Assembly (NCBI RefSeq): GCF_002077695.1
Contig: NZ_MWUE01000007.1
Span: 62,001-126,000 of the forward strand
Reading direction: 5' to 3'
DNA: 64,000 nucleotides
Origin: Pantoea latae
GTDB lineage: Bacteria > Pseudomonadota > Gammaproteobacteria > Enterobacterales > Enterobacteriaceae
Each line of letters begins with the position of its first letter. Within the stretch, counting starts at the first letter, position 1. Below the pieces are notes generated by a model that made no database searches, was not told the DNA's origin, and was given only the letters and a program-made list of their open reading frames with translations. A program made the position numbers and the translations under genes. Below are positions 52,266 through 63,323 of the stretch, in pieces.

Positions 52266-53113
52266 ACGAACTCCCTGGAAAAGAACAGGCTCATCATAGC
52301 GTAATTCCCTGCGCGATGGCGCTGCGCATGGCGGTAAAGCGCGCGTTGCGCCCCATAATGGTGCATCTGACCCCACGATCGCCGACGATAGCGGCCTGAG
52401 CGCTAAAAAACTTGACTAATTACGCCAGCTGAATAATCTGGAGGGCCGCCTGCTTATCGGCAAGTGGATGTTAAGCCCTCTCTTTTCTTTATCGGCAGCC
52501 TTTCGATGCCCCGGCCCTCCTTTTTCCTTATGAATTTAAATTCACTTTTCCTGCGTGAATAATCACCCCTTGCTTGATTAATTTTACTTATGACCACCCT
52601 CTGTTTGATTCAAATCTGCCGTTATAAGAAAAACAGATACATGATGTGCGGGTAATCTGCTATGCAGCATATCCTGCTGTTAAAGCCCCTCCAGCCAGCA
52701 TTGTGCGGGGATATGACCGCATCATGACAGTGAGACAGTTCACATTTCCGGCGCTATGGGCAAATGGCTGATTGACAGTTTTTTACGGTTAAAAACCTTA
52801 TTAATCATAATGATAACGCTGCAACACCGCTTAAAAAGACGACCAGGAACGCTATTTGACCTTATTCCGCTTTCCCGATAAGTTGGAAATCCGCTGGAAG
52901 CTTTCTGGATGGGTGCTCAGCCCGTCATATTTATGCAGTAACAGAGATTCCCCCTGTAACAAGACCTCGACGCTTGTGACAACGACGCCAACGGCCAGAC
53001 AGATGGGGCGACACAGGAGTGCAGCGCATGATGCGCGCAGCCTGTCGCTTGATCCTTTCTGCGCCCGTAGCCCGACCAAAGGGAATCCACAGAGCCTGGG
53101 GAGGTTCACTGAA
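52266..53113. other. Long non-coding stretch between arcB and gltB
   Basis: About 850 bases separate the divergent genes arcB and gltB. E. coli has yhcC here; no remnant is seen. The stretch should hold the arcB promoter and the gltB promoter; TTGACA at 52772-52777 is a perfect -35 but no spaced -10 is clear. It also holds a possible small RNA (52412-52525) and a small upstream ORF before gltB. Much of 52530-52830 is A/T-rich. Confidence 0.5.
52412..52525 (+). ncRNA. Candidate small structured RNA between arcB and gltB
   Basis: TTGACT (52412-52417), a 16-base spacer and TAATCT (52434-52439) form a promoter on the plus strand. Just after it GGAGGGCCG (52440-52448) pairs with CGGCCCTCC (52512-52520), which runs straight into TTTTT. 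A transcript of about 75-80 bases would have its 5' end paired to its 3' end. TTATCGGCA occurs twice inside (52454 and 52489). I know no named RNA here. If transcription starts at 52445 or later, only part of the stem remains. Confidence 0.3.
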
Positions 53114-53174
53114 ATGTTGTATGACAAATCCCTTGAAAAGGATAACTGTGGTTTCGGCCTCATCGCTCATATAG
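53028..53174 (+). CDS. Possible upstream ORF overlapping the gltB start
   Basis: ATG 53028 has AGGAG 9 bases before it and opens a 48-codon frame (MMRAACRLILSAPVARPKGI at its start) that ends at TAG 53172, 61 bases inside gltB and in a different frame. Some E. coli annotations begin GltB with a leader ending PQSLGEVYD in frame; here the corresponding DNA also reads NPQSLGRFTE in the gltB frame. The ORF might couple to or restrain gltB translation. It has no known family. Confidence 0.25.
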   Translation: MMRAACRLILSAPVARPKGIHRAWGGSLKCCMTNPLKRITVVSASSLI

Positions 53175-56100
53175 AAGGCGAACCAAGCCATAAGGTAGTG
53201 CGTACCGCAATCCACGCGCTGGCCCGTATGCAACACCGTGGCGCGATCCTTGCTGACGGCAAGACCGGCGACGGCTGTGGGCTGTTATTACAAAAACCTG
53301 ACCGCTTTTTCCGCGTCGTCGCGGAAGAGAAAGGCTGGCGCCTGGCGAAAAATTACGCCGTGGGCATGCTGTTCCTCAGCCATGATGAGGAAGAGGCCCA
53401 GGCGAGCCGCCGCATTGTGGAAGAGGAAGTGGTCCGCGAAACCCTCTCTGTGGTCGGCTGGCGCGACGTGCCCGTCAATCAGGATGTGTTGGGAGAGATC
53501 GCCCTCTCCTCGATGCCGCGCATTCAGCAACTTTTTATCAACGCGCCGGCCGGCTGGCGCCCGCGCGATATGGAGCGTCGTCTCTATATGGCGCGCCGTC
53601 GCGCCGAGAAGCGTATGGAGCAGAGCGACGATAAAGCGTTCTACATCTGTAGCTTCTCCAACCAGGTCAATATCTACAAAGGCCTTTGCATGCCGGCCGA
53701 CCTGCCGCGCTTCTATCTTGACCTTGCGGATCTGCGTCTGGAGTCGGCGATCTGCCTGTTCCACCAGCGCTTCTCCACCAATACCGTGCCGCGCTGGCCG
53801 CTGGCGCAGCCGTTCCGCTATATGGCGCACAACGGCGAGATCAACACCATTGCCGGTAACCGTCAGTGGGCGCGCGCCCGCGCCTATAAATTCAATACGC
53901 CGCTGATCCCCGATTTGCAGAACGCCGGTCCCTTCGTTAACGAAACCGGCTCCGACTCCAGCTCGATGGACAACATGCTGGAGCTGTTCCTGAACGGCGG
54001 TATGGATCTGGTGCGCGCGATGCGTCTGCTGGTGCCGCCCGCCTGGCAGAACAACCCGGATATGGATCCCGAGCTACGCGCCTTCTTCGACTTTAACTCC
54101 ATGCATATGGAGCCGTGGGACGGCCCGGCGGGCATCGTGATGTCAGACGGCCGCTACGCCGCCTGTAACCTGGACCGTAACGGCCTGCGCCCGGCGCGCT
54201 ACGTGATCACCAAAGATAAGCTGATCACCTGCGCCTCAGAAGTGGGCATCTGGGACTACCAGCCAGACGAGGTGGTGGAAAAAGGTCGCGTCGGCCCTGG
54301 CGAACTGATGGTGATCGACACCCGCATCGGCCGCATTCTGCACTCCGCAGAAACCGACCACGATCTCAAAAGCCGCCACCCCTATAAAGAGTGGATGGAG
54401 AAGAACGTTAAGCGGCTGGTGCCGTTCGAAGATCTGCCTGACAATCAGGTCGGCAGCCGCGAGCTGAACGATCCGCTGCTGGCGACTTATCAGAAGCAGT
54501 TTGGCTACAGCAGCGAAGAGCTGGACACCATTATCCGCGTGCTGGGCGAAAACGGCCAGGAGGCAGTCGGCTCGATGGGCGACGACACGCCGTTCGCCGT
54601 GCTCTCCAGCCGTCCGCGCATCATTTATGACTATTTCCGCCAGCAGTTCGCGCAGGTCACCAACCCGCCGATCGATCCGTTGCGCGAAAACCATGTGATG
54701 TCGCTGGCGACCAGCATCGGCCGCGAAATGAACGTCTTCTGCGAAGCGGAGGGTCAGGCGCACCGCGTCAGCTTTAAGTCCCCTATCCTGCTGTGGTCCG
54801 ACTTTAATCAGCTGACCACGCTGGAAGGCGAATACTATCGCGCCGACACGCTTGATTGCACTTTCGATGCGGCGACACAGACGCTGGAGCAGGCGATGCA
54901 CGCGCTGTGCGACGAAGCCGAGCGTATGGTGCGTAACGGCACCGTGCTGCTGGTGCTCTCCGATCGCGCCATTAGCGAAACCCGTCTGCCGGTGCCGGCG
55001 CCGATGATCGTCGGCGCGGTGCAGACGCGTCTGGTAGAGAAAAGCCTGCGCTGTGACGCCAACATCATTGTTGAAACCGCCAGCGCGCGCGATCCGCACC
55101 ACTTCGCCGTGCTGCTCGGCTTCGGCGCGACCGCCATCTATCCCTACCTGGCGTATGAATCGCTGGCGAAGATGGTCGACAGCAACGTCATCGAGAAAGA
55201 TTATCGCGCGGTGATGCTGAACTACCGTAACGGCATCAACAAAGGTCTCTACAAGATCATGTCCAAAATGGGCATCTCGACCATCGCCTCCTATCGCTGC
55301 TCGAAGCTGTTCGAAGCGGTGGGCCTGCACGCCGATGTGTCGGGTCTCTGCTTCCAGGGCGTGGTCAGCCGCATCAGCGGCGCCAACTTTGCCGATTTCC
55401 AGCAGGATCTGACCAATCTGGCGAAACGCGCCTGGCTGCAGCGTAAACCGCTGGACCAGGGCGGCCTGCTGAAGTACGTGCACGGCGGCGAGTATCACGC
55501 CTATAACCCGGATGTGGTGGGTACGCTGCAGCGCGCCGTCGAGAGCGGCGAATACAGCGACTACCAGGCCTACGCGAAGCTGGTGAACGAGCGTCCGGTG
55601 GCGACGCTGCGCGATCTGCTGGAGCTGCAGCCGGGCACCGAATCGATCCATATCGACGACGTCGAACCGGCCAGCGAGCTGTTTAAGCGTTTTGACACCG
55701 CGGCGATGTCTATCGGCGCGCTGAGCCCGGAGGCGCACGAGGCGCTGGCCGAAGCGATGAACTCGCTCGGCGGCTACTCGAACTCCGGCGAAGGCGGCGA
55801 AGATCCGGCGCGCTACGGCACCAATAAAGTGTCGCGCATCAAGCAGGTCGCGTCAGGCCGCTTCGGCGTCACGCCCGCCTATCTGGCGAACGCCGACGTG
55901 ATCCAGATTAAAGTGGCGCAGGGCGCGAAGCCAGGCGAAGGCGGCCAGCTGCCGGGCGACAAAGTGACACCTTATATCGCGAAGCTGCGCTACTCGGTGC
56001 CGGGCGTGACGCTGATTTCGCCGCCGCCGCATCACGATATCTACTCGATCGAAGATCTGGCGCAGCTGATTTTCGACCTGAAGCAGGTTAACCCGAAGGC

Positions 56101-57583
56101 GATGATTTCAGTGAAGCTGGTGTCCGAGCCTGGCGTCGGCACCATCGCCACCGGCGTGGCGAAAGCCTATGCCGACCTGATCACTATCGCCGGCTACGAC
56201 GGCGGCACCGGCGCCAGCCCGCTGAGTTCGGTGAAGTACGCGGGCTGTCCGTGGGAGCTGGGCCTGGTGGAAACCCAGCAGGCGCTGGTCTCCAACGGTC
56301 TGCGCCACAAGATCCGTCTGCAGGTGGACGGCGGCCTGAAAACCGGCCGCGACATTATCAAAGCGGCGATCCTCGGCGCGGAAAGCTTCGGCTTCGGCAC
56401 CGGTCCAATGGTGGCGCTGGGCTGTAAATACCTGCGTATCTGTCACCTCAACAACTGTGCGACCGGCGTAGCGACCCAGGATGACAAGCTGCGTAAGAAC
56501 CACTACCACGGCCTGCCGTTCAAAGTGACCAACTACTTTGAATTTATCGCCCGTGAAACCCGCGAGCTGATGGCGAACCTGGGCGTGAAACGCCTGACGG
56601 ATCTGATCGGCCGCACCGAGCTGCTGAAAGAGCTGGACGGCTTCACCGCCAAGCAGCAGAACCTGGATCTCTCGGCGCTGCTGAAAACCGCGACGCCGAT
56701 GCCGGGCAAAGCACTGCACTGCACCGAAGGCAGCAACCCGCCGTTCGATAAAGGCGAGCTGAACAAGGCGCTGCATAGCCAGGCGATGCCGTTTGTCGAA
56801 GCGCGACAGAGCAAGACGTTCTACTTCGACATCCGCAACACCGACCGCTCGGTAGGCGCGACGCTCTCTGGCGCGATCGCGGCGATCCACGGCGATCAGG
56901 GGCTGGCGGCGGATCCGATCCGCGCGCACTTCTCCGGCACCGCCGGGCAGAGCTTCGGCGTGTGGAACGCAGGCGGCGTCGAGCTGACGCTGACCGGCGA
57001 CGCCAACGACTACGTCGGCAAGGGAATGGCTGGCGGCATGCTGGCGATCCGTCCGCCGGTCGGCTCGGCGTTCCGCAGCCATGAAGCGACCATCGCGGGC
57101 AACACCTGCCTCTACGGCGCGACGGGCGGCAAACTGTTCGCCGCTGGCCGTGCGGGCGAGCGTTTCGCGGTGCGCAACTCGGGCGCCATTACCGTGGTGG
57201 AAGGGATCGGCGACAACGGGTGTGAATATATGACCGGCGGCATCGTCTGCGTGCTGGGTCGCACCGGCGTGAACTTCGGCGCCGGCATGACGGGCGGCTT
57301 CGCCTACGTGCTGGATGAAGACGGCGAGTTCCGCAAGCGCGTCAACCCGGAGCTGGTAGAAGTGCTGAACGTCGACGAGCTGGCGATCCACGAAGAGCAC
57401 CTGCGCGGCTTGATCACCGAGCATGTGCAGCACACCGGCTCCAGCCGTGGCGAAGAGATCCTCGCCAACTGGCCGCTCTGGTCGTCGCGCTTCGCCCTGG
57501 TTAAACCCAAGTCCAGCGATGTTAAGGCGTTGCTGGGTCACCGCAGTCGTTCCGCAGCCGAGCTGCGCGTGCAGGCACAGTAA
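53114..57583 (+). CDS. gltB: Glutamate synthase (NADPH) large subunit GltB
   Basis: A protein of 1489 residues (E. coli 1486) transferring the amide of glutamine to 2-oxoglutarate. An 11-residue propeptide precedes Cys12, the N-terminal nucleophile of the class II amidotransferase domain (CGFGLIAHIEG). The central and FMN-binding domains follow, with the 3Fe-4S cysteines in CKYLRICHLNNC, and the C-terminal GXGXG beta-helix. ATG 53114 has GGGGAGG about 9 bases upstream. In-frame ATG 53003 would add 37 residues but lacks a ribosome binding site. Confidence 0.97.
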   Translation: MLYDKSLEKDNCGFGLIAHIEGEPSHKVVRTAIHALARMQHRGAILADGKTGDGCGLLLQKPDRFFRVVAEEKGWRLAKNYAVGMLFLSHDEEEAQASRRIVEEEVVRETLSVVGWRDVPVNQDVLGEIALSSMPRIQQLFINAPAGWRPRDMERRLYMARRRAEKRMEQSDDKAFYICSFSNQVNIYKGLCMPADLPRFYLDLADLRLESAICLFHQRFSTNTVPRWPLAQPFRYMAHNGEINTIAGNRQWARARAYKFNTPLIPDLQNAGPFVNETGSDSSSMDNMLELFLNGGMDLVRAMRLLVPPAWQNNPDMDPELRAFFDFNSMHMEPWDGPAGIVMSDGRYAACNLDRNGLRPARYVITKDKLITCASEVGIWDYQPDEVVEKGRVGPGELMVIDTRIGRILHSAETDHDLKSRHPYKEWMEKNVKRLVPFEDLPDNQVGSRELNDPLLATYQKQFGYSSEELDTIIRVLGENGQEAVGSMGDDTPFAVLSSRPRIIYDYFRQQFAQVTNPPIDPLRENHVMSLATSIGREMNVFCEAEGQAHRVSFKSPILLWSDFNQLTTLEGEYYRADTLDCTFDAATQTLEQAMHALCDEAERMVRNGTVLLVLSDRAISETRLPVPAPMIVGAVQTRLVEKSLRCDANIIVETASARDPHHFAVLLGFGATAIYPYLAYESLAKMVDSNVIEKDYRAVMLNYRNGINKGLYKIMSKMGISTIASYRCSKLFEAVGLHADVSGLCFQGVVSRISGANFADFQQDLTNLAKRAWLQRKPLDQGGLLKYVHGGEYHAYNPDVVGTLQRAVESGEYSDYQAYAKLVNERPVATLRDLLELQPGTESIHIDDVEPASELFKRFDTAAMSIGALSPEAHEALAEAMNSLGGYSNSGEGGEDPARYGTNKVSRIKQVASGRFGVTPAYLANADVIQIKVAQGAKPGEGGQLPGDKVTPYIAKLRYSVPGVTLISPPPHHDIYSIEDLAQLIFDLKQVNPKAMISVKLVSEPGVGTIATGVAKAYADLITIAGYDGGTGASPLSSVKYAGCPWELGLVETQQALVSNGLRHKIRLQVDGGLKTGRDIIKAAILGAESFGFGTGPMVALGCKYLRICHLNNCATGVATQDDKLRKNHYHGLPFKVTNYFEFIARETRELMANLGVKRLTDLIGRTELLKELDGFTAKQQNLDLSALLKTATPMPGKALHCTEGSNPPFDKGELNKALHSQAMPFVEARQSKTFYFDIRNTDRSVGATLSGAIAAIHGDQGLAADPIRAHFSGTAGQSFGVWNAGGVELTLTGDANDYVGKGMAGGMLAIRPPVGSAFRSHEATIAGNTCLYGATGGKLFAAGRAGERFAVRNSGAITVVEGIGDNGCEYMTGGIVCVLGRTGVNFGAGMTGGFAYVLDEDGEFRKRVNPELVEVLNVDELAIHEEHLRGLITEHVQHTGSSRGEEILANWPLWSSRFALVKPKSSDVKALLGHRSRSAAELRVQAQ

Positions 57584-57590
57584 TAGTTCG

Positions 57591-57619
57591 TCCCGTCTGG
57601 CGCCGTGCGCCGGACGGGA
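57591..57619 (+). repeat. Intercistronic hairpin between gltB and gltD
   Basis: A 13-pair stem with one T-G wobble: TCCCGTCtGGCGC-cgt-GCGCCgGACGGGA. There is no T-run, so it is more likely an mRNA-stability or processing element between the two subunit genes than a terminator. Confidence 0.7.
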
Positions 57620-57628
57620 TAGCCGTAA

Positions 57629-59056
<1,428 letters not shown>

Positions 59057-59060
59057 TCCT

Positions 59061-59088
59061 TATGGCTCCGGCTACGGCCGGAGCCATA
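59061..59088. terminator. Hairpin between gltD and the acyltransferase gene
   Basis: A perfect 12-pair stem, TATGGCTCCGGC-tacg-GCCGGAGCCATA, lies in the 35-base gap between the convergent genes. It lacks a strong T-run in either direction, but its position and strength fit a shared transcript end. Confidence 0.65.
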
Positions 59089-59091
59089 CTC

Positions 59092-59712
59092 TTATCGCAA
59101 CCACTTCACGACCTGCGCCGGATGGCCAGTCGCCAGCGCATAGTCAGGCACGTCGCGGCTGACCACGCTGCCCGCGCCAATCACCGCATGGGCGCCAATC
59201 GTTACGCCCTTCAGGATAATCGCGTTCATCCCAATCCAGGCGTGCTCACGAACCCGCACCGGCGCAGTCACAATGCGCGCCGCCTCATCCGTTTCGCCGC
59301 GCCCTACCAGCGGATGGCCGCTGCTGTCCATCAGCGTCACGTTTGGCCCGAATGTCACATGATCCTCAATCGTCACCTGCTGGTAGGCCACGATGGCCGT
59401 GCCCTGTAGCACTACGCCGTCGCCGATAACCAGCCGCCCTGCCCGCTCCGCGTTGCGTTTGACCAGCGTCAGCTTGACCCGACCGCAGTGAAATGCCAGC
59501 CGGTCGCATGACTCCATATAGACGTTGGCGCCAATCTGGATACCCTCGGCGAAGTCAGCCAGATGGGTCGGCAGCTGGCGATACGCCTCATCCCTGACCC
59601 AGGTAAAAGTGATATCGGGCGCGCCGGAAATTGTCGCCGAGGCACCGATCCGCACGCAGCGCTGGCCTGCCTCACTCTCCGCTGCGATAGAGATGTTTTC
59701 GTATGAAGGCAT
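59092..59712 (-). CDS. Left-handed beta-helix (hexapeptide-repeat) acyltransferase
   Basis: A protein of 206 residues. Hexapeptide repeats run from about 95 to 185 (LVIGDGVVLQGTAIV, VTIEDHVTFGPNV, AWIGMNAIILKGVTIGAHAV), with further isolated turns at 20-32 and 57-66. A catalytic-type His (H133 in DSSGHPL) is where maltose/galactoside acetyltransferases have theirs, and the end GHPAQVVKWLR is typical of that group. The N-terminal half with DITFTWVRDEAYRQLPTH is not a family I can name. Its start overlaps the glycosyltransferase end by 41 bases, with GGAGAGAG before ATG. Sugar O-acetylation is the likely role; the substrate is unknown. Confidence 0.8.
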   Translation of the reverse strand: MPSYENISIAAESEAGQRCVRIGASATISGAPDITFTWVRDEAYRQLPTHLADFAEGIQIGANVYMESCDRLAFHCGRVKLTLVKRNAERAGRLVIGDGVVLQGTAIVAYQQVTIEDHVTFGPNVTLMDSSGHPLVGRGETDEAARIVTAPVRVREHAWIGMNAIILKGVTIGAHAVIGAGSVVSRDVPDYALATGHPAQVVKWLR

Positions 59713-60595
59713 GATTCTCTCTCCGGCTCTGGTCGGCGTATAACGCTATCACTTTATTTAAGGAAAACTTACTTTCGCCCAGATCACAGCCATAAAAAGC
59801 AGTTTGCCACAGCTGATATTTAGCATGAATTTTTTTACCGGCATTTTCCGATTCGCCCTTATGATCGGCGACCAGTTTTTTATGAGGCACATGCAGCGAG
59901 CAAATATCGGGATCGACCACGAAACGATTATTTTGCAGAAATAATCTGACACCCAGATCGACATCTTCACCGCCCCAGCCGTTAAACGCCTCATCAAATA
60001 GTCCAGCTTTGAGCAGCGCCTCTTTTTCCGCCGAAACGTGGCAGGTCCAGAATATATCGAACGGCGCGGGCCAGGCGGAAATATTATAGCCAAACTCATC
60101 ATACTGTTTCTGACGAATATCTACGGCGTGACATTCGCGGCACTGTGCAATCGCCGCGCGCACATCTTCGCCGTTGCCGAAAGCGTTCAGGTTCTGCGTC
60201 AGCGCCTCTGGCGCTTCAAAGCCCCAGACGTAGCCGATACAGGCGACGGGTGCGGTGCTGTGACGATGCAGCTGCAGATGGCGCGCCAGCGCATCCTGCT
60301 GAAGAAGGACGCCAGCGTCGATAAAGACAATATAGCGTCCCTCGGCTGCGGCGACGCCGATGTTTCGCGCTTTACCCGCGCGAAAGCCATTATCATTCTG
60401 CCAGTAGTAACGAATATTTAGCTGTTCGCTAAAACGCTGACAAAGTGCGGCGGTATCGTCACGGCCGCCGTCATCGACAACAATAACTTCAAAGCGATCT
60501 TTTTTAATCGTCTGCCGAGTGAGTGCGCGCAAAGTGTTTTCCAGCAGTGCGCACCGATTAAATGTTGGGATCACAACGCTTATTTCATCGTACAT
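59672..60595 (-). CDS. Family 2 glycosyltransferase with galactosyltransferase-type C-terminus
   Basis: A cytosolic protein of 307 residues. The GT-A fold shows SVVIPTFNRC (6-15), VVDDGGRDDT with D41 and D42, and FIDAGV with D93. The C-terminal part FWTCHVSAEKEALL and GWGGEDVDLGVRLF (207-220) looks like the acceptor-site domain shared with beta-1,4-galactosyl- and GalNAc-transferases. There is no membrane segment. ATG 60595 has AGGGA before it; a GTG at 60601 is too close. Base composition is visibly more A/T-rich than gltD or sspA, suggesting transfer. It forms a two-gene operon with the acyltransferase. Donor and acceptor cannot be told. Confidence 0.82.
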   Translation of the reverse strand: MYDEISVVIPTFNRCALLENTLRALTRQTIKKDRFEVIVVDDGGRDDTAALCQRFSEQLNIRYYWQNDNGFRAGKARNIGVAAAEGRYIVFIDAGVLLQQDALARHLQLHRHSTAPVACIGYVWGFEAPEALTQNLNAFGNGEDVRAAIAQCRECHAVDIRQKQYDEFGYNISAWPAPFDIFWTCHVSAEKEALLKAGLFDEAFNGWGGEDVDLGVRLFLQNNRFVVDPDICSLHVPHKKLVADHKGESENAGKKIHAKYQLWQTAFYGCDLGESKFSLNKVIALYADQSRRENHAFIRKHLYRSGE

Positions 60596-60601
60596 AATCA
60601 C

Positions 60602-60745
60602 ATCCCTGTCGGTTATTCCAATGATTAGCCTGTTAACTAAATTTATTTAATTAACGCGGAAACGTTAGATTTTTTTAACCTTGAGTTCAATGCCTGTATC
60701 GGGCTGAGGAGGTAATTCGCGGGCTTTATTGATCGCTGTCAAAGA
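60602..60745 (-). promoter_or_regulatory. A/T-rich promoter region of the glycosyltransferase operon
   Basis: Between the sspB terminator and the glycosyltransferase ATG lies A/T-rich DNA. On the minus strand TTGAAC and TAACGT are spaced by 17 bases (about 60692 down to 60664), a fair sigma-70 promoter. This suggests that the pair has its own promoter. Confidence 0.4.
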
Positions 60746-60749
60746 ACAG

Positions 60750-60790
60750 GACGGAAAAGAAAATGCCAGCGCGCTTTCACGGGCTGGCAT
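60750..60790 (-). terminator. Terminator after sspB
   Basis: On the minus strand TGCCAGCcc-gtgaaagc-gcGCTGGCA runs into TTTTCTTTTCC. It ends the rplM-rpsI/sspA-sspB direction of transcription before the glycosyltransferase pair. Confidence 0.8.
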
Positions 60791-60800
60791 CGGCCTGGGC

Positions 60801-61286
60801 TTATTTCACCACGCGCAGTGACGGGCGATGGCCGCGCGGCGGCGGATCGTCATCCGGCGATGGATCCTCTTCGGTGGCGTCGTCAGGACGATCGCCGTCG
60901 ATCACCGACATCACCGGATCGGCTGGCGCCTCTTCCGCACCCTGCGCGCCCAGCTCGTAGGCCGGTTCCGGCTCGAACATGGTGCCCGCGCCGTTTTCAC
61001 GCGCGTAGATCGCCAAAATAGCGGCCATCGGCACGGAGACCTGACGCGGCACGCCGCCGAAACGCGCGTTGAAGCGCACTTCGTCATTGCCCAGCTCCAG
61101 GTTGCCGACCGCGCGCGGCGCGATGTTCAGCACGATCTGACCGTCGCGCGCGTACTCCAGCGGCACCTGCACGCCCTGCAGATTAATGTCGACCACCAGA
61201 TGCGGCGTCAGCTGGTTGTCGAGCAGCCAGTCGTAGAAGGCGCGCAGCAGGTAGGGACGACGGGCTGAGAGTTGCGACATTTCCAT
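60801..61286 (-). CDS. sspB: ClpXP adaptor SspB (stringent starvation protein B)
   Basis: An adaptor of 161 residues (E. coli 165) that delivers SsrA-tagged proteins to ClpXP. The folded domain (1-110) begins MEMSQLSARRPYLLRAFYDW; a Pro/Asp/Glu-rich linker follows, and the C-terminal ClpX-binding tail ends RGHRPSLRVVK. It starts 3 bases after sspA. Confidence 0.97.
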   Translation of the reverse strand: MEMSQLSARRPYLLRAFYDWLLDNQLTPHLVVDINLQGVQVPLEYARDGQIVLNIAPRAVGNLELGNDEVRFNARFGGVPRQVSVPMAAILAIYARENGAGTMFEPEPAYELGAQGAEEAPADPVMSVIDGDRPDDATEEDPSPDDDPPPRGHRPSLRVVK

Positions 61287-61289
61287 AGC

Positions 61290-61931
61290 TTAGCCTCGGG
61301 CTTGCAGGCGCATTTCGCGTTCCGCTTCCGTCAGCGACGCGAGGAAAGAGTCACGCTCGAATACGCGATTCATATAGCCTTTCAGTTCTTTCGAGCCGGC
61401 ACCGGCCAGGTCGATGCCCATAGAGGGCAGACGCCACAGCAGCGGCGCCAGATAGCAGTCTACCAGGCTGAACTCTTCGCTCATAAAGAACGGCGTGCGC
61501 GCAAACAGCGGCGCGATGGCCAGCAGCTCTTCGCGCAGCTGTTTGCGCGCGGCGTCAGCTTCCTGACCGCTGCTCTTTTCAATGCGGTGCATCAGGCTGT
61601 ACCAGTCCTGCTCGATGCGGTGCATCATCAGACGGCTTTCGCCGCGCGCAACCGGGTAAACCGGCATCAGCGGCGGATGCGGGAAGCGCTCGTCGAGGTA
61701 CTCCATGATGATGCGGGATTCATACAGCGTCAGTTCACGATCTACCAGCGTCGGCACAGTGCGATACGGGTTGAGGTCAATCAGATCCTGCGGCAGGTTA
61801 TCCATTTCGACCTGCTCGATCTCCACACTCACGCCTTTTTCAGCCAGTACGATGCGTACCTGATGGCTGAAAATGTCAGTGGGACCAGAAAACAGCGTCA
61901 TTACCGAACGTTTGTTGGCAGCGACAGCCAT
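61290..61931 (-). CDS. sspA: Stringent starvation protein A SspA
   Basis: A GST-fold, RNA-polymerase-associated protein of 213 residues (E. coli 212) that alters transcription under starvation and acid stress. The segments VMTLFSGPTDIFSHQVRIVL and the surface patch PHPP (LDERFPHPPLMPVYP) are characteristic. TTGGAGG stands before ATG 61931. It forms an operon with sspB. Confidence 0.97.
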   Translation of the reverse strand: MAVAANKRSVMTLFSGPTDIFSHQVRIVLAEKGVSVEIEQVEMDNLPQDLIDLNPYRTVPTLVDRELTLYESRIIMEYLDERFPHPPLMPVYPVARGESRLMMHRIEQDWYSLMHRIEKSSGQEADAARKQLREELLAIAPLFARTPFFMSEEFSLVDCYLAPLLWRLPSMGIDLAGAGSKELKGYMNRVFERDSFLASLTEAEREMRLQARG

Positions 61932-62258
61932 GAAAACCTCCAAGTTTGTTCACAAAAAGTTACTGCGAATAGCCAACCACACGGCGACTCACCTGCTCAA
62001 TCGTTCGCTCACAGCCTGCGCTAGCGTTGTCGCTCTGACATCCTGACAGAGGAGCGGCATCACACGCCGACATATGGGCGCAAAGTGACACAGAGTTTAC
62101 CAGATTTTGGGCAGCTTGTGGGCGGGGATTCGAGATTTGCGGGGATTTTGCGAGCAGCGCAGAGAATTTACGCGCCGTGCGGCACGCGGCGCGCGCAAAT
62201 AAAAAACCCGCCGGAGCGGGTTTTTCGTGCCAATCGCAGCAGCCGAAGCCGCAAACAA
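61932..62258. other. Non-coding gap between rpsI and sspA
   Basis: These 327 bases hold the rpsI terminator (62201-62226), a second GC-rich stem (CGCGCCG/CGGCGCG, 62171-62193) and the presumed sspA promoter. No gene is seen; a plus-strand open frame here is non-coding in appearance. Confidence 0.5.
62201..62226. terminator. Terminator after rplM-rpsI
   Basis: A6-CCCGC-cgga-GCGGG-T5, 33 bases after the rpsI stop codon on the minus strand; it can work in both directions. Confidence 0.9.
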
Positions 62259-63143
<885 letters not shown>

Positions 63144-63323
63144 TTAAGTAAACGGTTGAGGCTCACACGACCATTTTGACCAGCAAGCCCACCCCTTCGG
63201 ATAGAGTTACCGGAGCACAACGGATTCGGGAAATAAATCCAGTTGCTGTAACGTGGGGTCGCAAGATTATAGAGAAGTCGATTGCAAAAATCGAACCCTA
63301 TTTGATCTTTTTCTTGCGCGCCC

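Noticed and set aside
52856-53113. In-frame N-terminal extension of gltB
   Set aside because: It would add 86 residues before the propeptide. The mature enzyme starts at the Cys of CGFGLIAHIEG, and ATG 53114 has the proper ribosome binding site and family propeptide length.
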